Of a stretch of DNA of 64,000 nt, positions 36,185 through 45,321 are shown piece by piece. The DNA is taken from positions 1-64,000 of the forward strand of contig JBBDHG010000493.1 in NCBI GenBank assembly GCA_037951165.1, in the 5' to 3' direction. The notes under the pieces are model-generated. The model saw only the letters and a list, made by a program, of their open reading frames with translations, ran no database searches and had not been told where the DNA came from. Made by a program: the position numbers and the translations under genes. Numbering within the stretch: position 1 is the stretch's first letter; each line of letters starts with the position of its first letter. Source of the DNA: Lophius americanus. Taxonomy: Eukaryota; Chordata; Actinopteri; Lophiiformes; Lophiidae.

Positions 36185-37165
36185 GGACTAATAAAGAACT
36201 TTCTTATCATATCTTATCTTAACTCATCTCATCTCATCTCATCTTATCTTATCTTAACGTATCTTATCTTATCCTACCCTACCTTACTATATCTTATCTT
36301 ATCTTAACTCATCTCATCTCATCTTAAACTTTACTTAACTTAACTCATCTCATCTCATTTCATCTTATCTTATCTTAACTTATCTCATCTCATCTCATCT
36401 TATCTTATCTTAACGTAACTTAGATTATCCTACCGTATCTTATCATATCTTATCTTATCTTAACTAATCTCATCTCATCTTAAATTTTACTTAACTTAAC
36501 TCATCTCATCTCATCTTAAATTTTACTTATCTTAACTTATATCATCTCATTCCATCTTATCTCATCTTAACTAATCTCATCTCATCTTATCTTATCTTAA
36601 CGTATCTTATCTTATCCTACCCTATCTTATCTGATCTTATCTTATCTTATCATAACGTATCTTATCTTATCCTACCGTATCTTATCATATCTTATCTTAT
36701 CTTAACTAATCTCATCTCATCTTAAATTTTACTTAACTTAACTCATCTCATCTCATCTTAAATTTTACTTATCTTAACTTATCTCATCTCATTCCATCTT
36801 ATCTCATCTTAACTAATCTCATCTCATCTCATCTTATCTTATCTTAACGTATCTTATCTTATCCTACCCTATCTTATCTGATCTTATCTTAACTCATCTC
36901 ATCTCATCTCATCCTATCCTATCTAATTTTATCTTATCTTATCGTATCTTATCTTATCTTAACTCATCTCATCTTATCTCATCCTATCCTATCCAATCTT
37001 ATCTGATCTGGTGTGATCTGATCTAATCTGATCTTTTACTTAACTTAACTTAACTTAACTTAACTTAACTTAACTTAACTTAACTTAACTTAACTCATCT
37101 AATCTTATCTTATCCTATCTTATCTAAACATAGCTTATCCTATCTTATCTAATCTTATCCCATCT
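36185..37165. repeat. Pentamer satellite (ATCTT/ATCTC)n with higher-order structure
   Basis: Almost 1 kb of ATCTT, ATCTC and TTAAC pentamers. A block starting TAAATTTTACTTAACTTAAC at 36481 returns at 36723, a period of about 242 bp, so amplification also occurred above the pentamer level. A pure (TTAAC)12 run lies at about 37033-37094. Confidence 0.92.
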
Positions 37166-37169
37166 CTTT

Positions 37170-37325
37170 CTTCCTTCCATCCTTCAAAAACATGCAACAT
37201 GAACTGGTGACCTTTAGGTTATACCCGACCTCTAACCCAATGCCAGCTGGGATAGACTCTAACATCCCAGCCTATGATGCTGCAAAAGGATAAATCATCA
37301 CCGAAGACGGATGAGTGGATTTTCT
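37170..37325 (+). mobile_element. 3' part of a SINE (24771 family)
   Basis: AACATGCAACATGAACTGGT, a CGACCTCTAACCCAATGCC segment and AGCTGGGATAGACTCTAACA match the 3' body of the fish SINE, ending in AAAGGATAAATCAT and GGATGAGTGG. It starts exactly where the pentamer satellite stops. Confidence 0.6.
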
Positions 37326-38336
37326 TCGCATTTGTATTCAGGATTGGCTTCATTCTACTCATCTACTGATTTGATGACATCTGTTCTATGCTTTACTCTC
37401 CATGTGTCGCTCCAGGCACTTCGTTTCATATGTTATCTGGCTCCACAGGATGTTTGGACTTTCGAATGAAATTCCAAATCCCATGAAATCTCAGCAAATG
37501 AAGTCAAATTCTGCATGAAGTCGCCAGAGTGACAAATTCAATTTGAGTCTAGACTACTCTACCGACATCATCAATTATTCTCCATTTCAAAAGCTCCAAA
37601 GCAGGTACTGATTGGACCCTGTGGTGAGAATACCTTCAGGGCTTTCCTCAAGCTGTAATAGACCAGATTTATTATTAATGTTTGTATTTTAATGTTGTAT
37701 TTACAGAATAGAATTACATCACGTCTCATAATGCTAGCACAGAGGTAATGCAGGCACACCGAAGACATTATGAATATAAATGTTATTTATATTATCTATA
37801 TAATTCATATAATGAATTTTCGCTTTTCTTTAAATAAAAAATAGGAAATTTAAAAAAAAAAATTTAAGAAAATTAAATACAAATAAATAATATGAAGAAA
37901 TTGTAAACATTTTTTAAAATTCTTGACTGATTGAGTTTGTACAGACCCCCCTGGTGTCATATGAGAAAAATAATCCATCTGTAAATCTGTGCCCTCATTT
38001 TAGAAATATGCACATTGTGAATTATTAAACCAATTGCCGGCTGTTTTGATACTGGATGAACTGTTTTGGAGTCATTTTGAAGATAATGATTAAATATCTC
38101 TGGGTCATGGACTGTTGAATTGGAGAAAACACAACATTTGAGGACATTATCTTTGGCTTTGGGGAATTGTGATCAACACTTTCACCATTTTCTTTCCATT
38201 TTTGGACCAAGATTAATCAATAATGAAATGAATTTGAAGCTGCAGCCCGAAAAAGCAATAAATGCAAATGTGATATGAGTGATCCATGCAAATCCCTTAA
38301 CTCCCACAATGCTCCTCTATTTTTGCATTGATATCA
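37326..38336. other. Intergenic, no feature recognised
   Basis: AT-rich sequence. Short open frames only. Confidence 0.4.
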
Positions 38337-38786
38337 TTATATAAAAAATGATGTAACGCTCCTGAGTTGATGGTGACCGTAAGAATCCTTCATCCTCCTC
38401 TTTTCTTTGTTGATGTTTTTCTGTGGTCGCACGAGATAGCAGCCCCGTCTTATAAAACACACCACAGCATGTGGCACAAAGTCCACAAACATGAGCTCAT
38501 ATCCTTTCAGGGGAACGAGGAATGGGGAGACAGAGACTAAGAAATAGTCCCAGTCTCCCCATCCATGTCCATTTGTCATCGAACCACATTCCATAGTCCT
38601 CTTCCTCATAATGGAACGGTTATCCTTCCACACAATGAAGAGTAGCTGGTTGGGAACATCTGTGGAACGGGAAGGACTTGAAACAAAAATGGAATTATGC
38701 GAGTCGGGGGTCGAGGTCACCATCTGAGTGAGGGAATTCTTTCGGACATCACAGAGGGAAAAGACATTCGCTATGAAAGGAAACAT
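38337..38786 (-). CDS. Unrecognised 149-codon open frame
   Basis: This is the longest minus-strand frame in the scara5-pbk interval outside simple repeats. It has mixed composition (for example TMECGSMTNGHGWGDWDYF, then a hydrophobic PFLVPLKGYELMFVDFVPH), unlike low-complexity artefacts. I recognise no family, no signal peptide and no clear splice partner. It may be chance, a decayed mobile-element exon or an unknown lineage-specific gene. Confidence 0.15.
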   Translation of the reverse strand: MFPFIANVFSLCDVRKNSLTQMVTSTPDSHNSIFVSSPSRSTDVPNQLLFIVWKDNRSIMRKRTMECGSMTNGHGWGDWDYFLVSVSPFLVPLKGYELMFVDFVPHAVVCFIRRGCYLVRPQKNINKEKRRMKDSYGHHQLRSVTSFFI

Positions 38787-39219
38787 CTCTGTATACGGTC
38801 TTTAACGCCTTTATGTTTTCATACATTCAAATGACGCTCGGATGGTGCCGACTTTTAAAATCATCACTTTATTAGAGGCATTAATTCCCATAAGACAGAA
38901 ACAAAGGCAGACATTTCTCTCCATACATCCTGGGTTTGACACAATAAAGCACTATCTTTCATTTCTAGATGTAAATATGTGAGAAAAGTGAAAGTGCTGC
39001 CCAATTATCCTGCTATCTTAAAGCTGCTAGCTAAATAAAAGTCCATGATGATGAATCTAAGAGGCTCAAAAACGAGTGTTTTATTCGGCGTTACAGGTGG
39101 AATAAGTCCAACTCGAATTATCAGAAGTAAAACAGTTCAAAGAAACCTCCTGAACATTCTTGAAAACGTGATCCTTTGTTTTAATGCCGAGAGTCAGATG
39201 AGGAGTCATTAACTTACCA

Positions 39220-39261
39220 CTTCATGCTAAGCTAAGCAAATTTGCTTAGCTTAACATGAAG
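39220..39261. repeat. 42-bp near-perfect palindrome
   Basis: CTTCATGCTAAGCTAAGCAA plus A (39220-39240) is mirrored with no loop by 39241-39261, with one mismatch. It could extrude as a cruciform. Confidence 0.9.
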
Positions 39262-39679
39262 TATGGAAATAGTCACTCTCAGTAGTGGATAGTGAAAACA
39301 TACGTTTGCTCGAGTACTGAACTTAAGTACAAATATAAGGTACTTTATTTGTGTATTTCCATTTTAATTTCCATTGGGCTTTAATTTACCACAGGAAATA
39401 TTAAGAGATAATACTGACCCGTACTTTATGAAGCTTGTGGGAAAGGAGAAGAAAGAACCCGTTGAACTGTGTTGCAAATCTGAATCACTTGGCAGAATCA
39501 GAAATAATCGTACGCTATTAAAATATGTAAAGCTATACATAATAAACGTATAAATAAGTTGCACGTGCGTATTAGTCGCTAAATTGAACACACGTTTGAA
39601 TTAACTGGCGTGGTGCGTTCAAATCCTCCAGCCGTTCAACATGTGTCGGTGCTGTTGCGTTAAAAACAATAAAACACAA
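39262..39679. other. Intergenic, no feature recognised
   Basis: AT-rich sequence with small open frames on the minus strand. No product recognised. Confidence 0.4.
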
Positions 39680-39838
39680 GAAGTTGTTTACATTTAATGT
39701 GAAATGATCCTGTGGGCGGTTCATGCAAAGTCCTGACTGTTTTCTGAGGAGCAGCTGCTCCTGACTGCAGGAACAGATACGAGGAGCCATCAGTCTACTT
39801 TTACTGTTTTATTTTGACAAAAGAAAGAAAGGGTTAAA
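39680..39838 (+). repeat. 150 bp dispersed repeat, copy 2 of 2
   Basis: Same unit as 19865-20012, with the GGAGCAGCTGCTCC palindrome at 39748-39761 and shared TACTGTTTTATT and AAGAAAG-type ends. Confidence 0.75.
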
Positions 39839-39894
39839 TCGGCCCAACCGCCTACCAAGAGTCATTTAAAGATCCTTTTTGATGATATGAGTCC

Positions 39895-40180
39895 TGCTCA
39901 GCCCCCTCTGTGATTGGGTTTTACCCCCCTGCTACAGAACAAACCTGGCATACACTGTAATATCCCCGACTGACAGCAAGGGTATAAACCCCCGAAAAAA
40001 CTCCCAATCCTCTGCGTTGTACAAGCGGTCTCCCCGACTCAACTCCATCCATTGATTTGGAATTCTCAAATCAAATATGAAACCATGTTCGATAAACTGT
40101 CAGTAACGTTTGATCTATCACAGTATACTATGCATATATGAAAGACAGATCTCCTCGAGTCAAGGATCAACGATGATATG
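39895..40180 (-). repeat. ~600 bp dispersed repeat, copy G (-), partial
   Basis: It starts near TATCCCCGACTGACAGCAAG, with GGTATAAACCCCCG and CCAATCCTCTGCGTTGTACA, parallel to the left end of copy E. It breaks off after AGACAGATCTCCTCGAGTC. Confidence 0.62.
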
Positions 40181-41289
40181 AGAAGTTTGAGTTACGCAGC
40201 AATCCAGTGACGTAAAAGTATAAATAATATTGTATTGAATAATATATTGAAATATGAATGGCGCAAGTTGTTGTACATTGCTGAATTTATATAGGGGTAG
40301 AGTTATAATTGTATGGCTGTTAATTGAATGATAAACAAGAGAATAATTAGAATAATAATTCATTTAAAACGCTGTTGTTTTTTAAAGTATGAGTCAAGAA
40401 GCAGAGGGTTAGGGTTGAACTTTTTTTTCTTTTTGTCATTTCATGAACATTAAAAAGTCGGTCTGTCACATCATTTATCTGTATTAATTGGTATATTATT
40501 ATTATTATTATTATTCATATTCCTATTCTGAAATTTGCTGAAAATTCAGCAGTTTGGCCTTTTTTCACTCTTTCTAACCACCTGCAGACTGCAAGACCAA
40601 AAGTCTATTTTCTTAACATGACTGCCCTCAGCTGGTGAATATTTGTATTACAGATATTTTCCCTACACATCCTCTAAATTAGATTTTACGTTTGTAATTT
40701 TGTTTTCTAAAACATTGCCTTTGGTTCAAAGAGTTCTCATATGATAGATTTGTTTTAAATTCTAAAATGTTATTTTCCAGAACATTAACTTTTTCTGTCT
40801 TCAGTGGAGATGTTTAAATCTTCTACATCTGTTTGTGCTTTGGTAATTCTTTTCTTCTTCTTTTTTTTTGGGATGATCATTGTTTTGGTTATCATGAACA
40901 TGTTATTAGTCATACAAATTTATTTCTGCTATTGTAATATTCTAACATTTATTTGATTTGTCTTCGGTGAAAACATTACACATCTTCTCAAACTGGTATT
41001 CAGTTTTTCTAATTTGGATACTTAACATGTATATTTGTGGCTCACCTCTGGATCCCCATTTAACGACCCACCAAAAAAACAAAAAGCTAAGTAAAAATAG
41101 TTTCTTTGCATATTTTATGAATTAATTAACTTTGTATCTTAGACACCTTAAATGTCCCAGAAAATGGCAAATCGTTTGGTAAATTGGGATTTCAAAAAGT
41201 GAAAAGGGAAAAATCAGACTGATTGATTCGAAATAATTCCATGATAGAATGTTTGTGCTTCATGAAAAATAGTCCAACGATAAATAGCT
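40181..41289. other. Intergenic, no feature recognised
   Basis: AT-rich sequence with a short ATT run near 40495-40515. Confidence 0.4.
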
Positions 41290-41620
41290 GAATAGGATAG
41301 CTCATCCTTTTGGGAAAAGCATGTTTTAAAAATTTTTTTTTTACAATTTTTAGATTTTTGTGGTTGTAATTAGTCTAATAATTCTATTTTCCCCACATGC
41401 TTTCAATAGCCATGATCAACGCCTCCTCCTCGGTGGCCCCTTTGATCTGTGGGGGTCCACCATGGCTCCATACTTGGCCCCTTACTCATTAGCTTAATGC
41501 TAATGCTGTCATTGGGTCACATTATAAACAGCTCCAGTCACATTTTTAAATGTGAAATAGTGACTCAAACTGAGCTCAACCAAACAGTTGAGGTGGAAAT
41601 TAAAAGGTTTGAGTGCTTAA
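41290..41620 (+). mobile_element. Dispersed repeat carrying a LINE reverse-transcriptase core (copy 4)
   Basis: From about 41449 it reads GVHHGSILGPLLISL and LGHIINSSSHIFK, the same piece as copy 3 with PQ changed to HH. It is flanked by ATCCTTTTGGGAAAAGCATG on the left and GACTCAAACTGAGCTCAACC on the right. Confidence 0.66.
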
Positions 41621-44128
41621 CAAAATCAGAAAAATTTCTTCAGCTTCATGGTCAAATAAGAAGAATGATGGTAAACTTTATCTCCATTTAAAAAGCTGGA
41701 ATTTGCTGATATACTCTTCAAACTGTTTGTTTTTCTCTACCCATTTTCTCTTACAAATGTTAAATGCATTCCATTCACATTCCAGTTTCATCTCAAAATA
41801 GGAAAATAGTCAATGAGGGATTATTAGTTTACACATGGAAAATGTTCTCAGTACTGTCGGCAGTACAGCAAATAAAAGAGATGAAACCAATGAAGGCAAT
41901 CATCTGCTCAGATTCATGTTCTTACATGACACGACATCACAACAATAACATAACAAGAGTCTGATCTAACTAACTAGTTTACAATATAGTCACCAAAACA
42001 GCAGACAAGACACTTAATAAATAAGAAATGTATAATACGTACATAAACATTATTCAGAATTGAAACGATCTGTGATATTTCCATGGTTGCCGGTACAAAT
42101 TATTGTCAAAGGAAATTAATCAGCTGATAGCGTTTCAAAGGAGGGTACAAAAATAATCAAGGAGATTTGGCAATTAGATTCAATCGGGCAGAAATCAAGA
42201 ACGCAATTAAACAGAAAATGAAGGAAAATAAGAAAAAGTGATAAGAGGAAAAGAGGCGAGAGCGATAGTTTTACAGAATTCCAAGTAAGGTGAAAAGAAA
42301 TGAGGAGTGTAGGAACAAACAGGAGAGAAGGAACCGTGGTATCAGAGTCAGATTGTGGCGGACTACTGCAGAAGAAAAATGATCTTTGTTTAACCACATG
42401 GTGGAAACACTGGAGCTGTCTGTATTCAACGTGGACATGTCAGTATTCTGGGCTGATCTGTTAGATCTCAAAACATATTTGGGGCAAAATGTTGTTGTAC
42501 TTAAAGAAAAGTATCCCTGTTTAATATTCAACAATGTTGAATTAACCAGAATTAACAATTCGTCATTTAATCAGCTTACAATTTTAAGCCTGATTTTATG
42601 TTGATAAGGTGAAATTGTTTGGAAAAAGTATAAAAAACACAAATCTTGTTTGACATTCAAACAAACAGATCTGAAAATGGAAAGGAACCCTATCGGATTT
42701 AAGAACCGTATGAGAGGAATATATACCTATCCACCTGTAAAAATTGTATTATTATTATTATTATTAATTTATTTAATACATGTGATTTATTGTCTCTAGT
42801 TTTTGTAATTGAATATTGTTTTGTTACTTTTTCTGTCATTCGTTTGTCATTCGCGCTGTTTGCACAGTGCTGTTGTTTTTAACGCTGTTACTCAATAAAG
42901 ATTTTACAAAAAAATTTAAAAAAACGTTACGTTTTGTCCCTCTGCGGCTTCCATACTTCCACTCAGGAAATTTTTGAATGTTCGGCGGCGCGTTTTAACG
43001 GCAACCCTGTTCGGAAGACTGACAGAACGCTCACGTAATTTTACATTTATCGCCTGAATTGATAAGTAATGTAATGGTTTTGTCGTCATTGTGAATTATT
43101 GTAATAATTCAGTTTCAGGTTCAACTTTGAGGTTGACGTTAAGTTTGGCTAACGTTACGAATATGAAGTTTGACCAATGTTACGACGTTGTCTAATGGTT
43201 AAGATGTTATTTATGTCATGATTACGCTTTTAGACATTGATAATACTTATATGTAAAATAAACAATGTTTTGAGGGAATGTAAAATTTTATTCACGACTA
43301 CATAACTGAAAACCATGAGTCTATTATTTTTGCATCATCCGTTCATAATTAGTCCTTTAATTATTTTCTTAATAAATTTAGACTCATTAATGAGAAAATT
43401 AGACGATGAGGCGACGTAAGAGCTTCCTCTGCTGAAATAAAGTATCATTATATACTGACCATGGCCTCCAGAGAAATCTAAACGACTTGTATTAATTGTG
43501 TCACATGTTCAGGAAGTAAAGAATGTGGCACGAATCAGATCTTTTGCCTATTTCTGACTCAGATTTCATTTTTCATGTCCGTGTTAACTCACGACACAGA
43601 ATCTGATTTTTGTTTTTCTCAATATGATTCGGGCCACTGTGTTTCTGTGTCCCTGAATATCTGATTCAACAGCAAACACACGTCCAGAAATAAATGCCTG
43701 CATAACATTTTTATTGATTATGACGATGAACTGACGTACCCATTACATTTTCTGCTGTTGTCAACATGCATGTGGTAAAGATGAGGTCAGATCTGTTCAC
43801 CCTGACTTCAGATATGTGAACAGTCGAGGCAACAAGGTCAAATTTGAGAATAACTGACTTTAAACTGCATTGTGAAGATGGCCTGGGTGGATTAATTTGA
43901 GTCATCTGTCTGGTATACATGTGAAATTTGACTTACGATGACTTACTCTTCTACTTTCTGCCTTTTAATAGCTGTAGTTAATACCTCCACCTTCTTGTTG
44001 GCCATCTTCAGGCGTGCTTATACAGACTTTTCTAGTAATACCCACCAGTTTACTCTATTGGCTAGATGAGTTGAATTAACAGCTCTGTGGATAAAATACT
44101 GTGTGCTTCTGTTATTTGCTTTCTCAGA
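41621..44128. other. Region upstream of pbk, possible promoter
   Basis: No coding exon was recognised. An AATAAA at about 42893 followed by an A-rich run may mark an old retrotransposed end. A GC-rich patch at 42981-42992 with GGCGGCGCG then TTTTAA resembles a CDE/CHR cell-cycle element (GGCGG, four bases, TTTRAA-like), with TTTGAA at 42973-42978. It might belong to a pbk 5' non-coding exon that splices to 44128; this is inference. Confidence 0.3.
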
Positions 44129-45276
44129 ATGTCCTCCTCTGGATGCAGCGATGAGTGCTCGTTCAAGACCCCAAAAGCCGTCCGTGTTAAGAGCTTTGAG
44201 AGCATCGGAGGGACCCCTGTCACAATCCCAGCTTCGCCCTTCATGAAGAAGTTGGGCTGTGGGACTGGAGTCAACGTTTACCTCATGGACAGGTTTGCAG
44301 TGCTGCAGTGATTTTACTGATTTAAGTTCAGATGCAGTAGTGAAGCAATGACTCAAAACGGTTGGAGCTTAATTCCCTAAAAAAGCACTGCAGAATGTAA
44401 TTAAGCTATTAATTTAAATGGCGATAGTTGACTCCTCCCCATGTGAATGTGTTCATGCGTGTGCGTAAATAATCTAAGGATAAATGACCGTACTCGTATG
44501 TTTTCCATCACATTGTGTTTAGAATGGGGAAGTTGAACGCGTCTCCCTGGGCTGTGAAGAAGATCAACAGTAAGTGTGCAACCAATCAGTTGGCCGTTTA
44601 CCAGAAGCGCCTGAACGAGGAGGCAAAGACCCTGAAGGGAATCAGCCATCCCAACATCGTGGGTAAGACATGACGGCAGACTCATGATGCGTTCAGTCTG
44701 AATCAGAACTGGCTTCTGTATGTACATGATAGCGTTTTATATACGATCATTATTTTGTTCTAGGATAATCCATTTGATTGGTTTATGTCAAGGTTTCCGA
44801 GCCTTCGCCACGGCCAAAGATGGATCCAAGTGTCTGGCGATGGAGTACGGCGGAGAGCAGTCTCTCAACGACCTGATAGAGAAGAGGAAAGAGAACGGCC
44901 TGAAGGCGTTCCCCGCCGCCGTCATAGAAAAAGTAGCGCTGCACGTCGCCCGCGGCCTTCAGGTAAGTCTCGTTGTAACTGGTCTAAACACGTATCACAT
45001 TTGAATTATGTCTAACTGTACAGGGAGTGTTTTTGACGTCTGACACTTATGTAGTACTATTCCTGTCTTCCATTAAAAGAAGAGTGAATAAGTGATTCAT
45101 GTGTATCATTTTAACATCCACAAAAAATCTTTTCATCTCTCCATATCAGCCACATTTTCATTTTTTAGAAAAACAAAGAAACATTATTTCACATTTTGAC
45201 ATTATTAAACCCTGGAGTATCTGGATTGCTATGCTCAACTTAAAAAACAGCGAAGTGTAGATAAAAAGTATAAAAT

Positions 45277-45321
<45 letters not shown>

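Noticed and set aside
36185..37165. Regular direct repeats as a CRISPR-like array
   Set aside because: No unique spacers; these are pentamer satellite units in a eukaryotic genome.
44018..44356. 112-codon minus frame over the first pbk exon
   Set aside because: Shadow of pbk coding sequence on the opposite strand.
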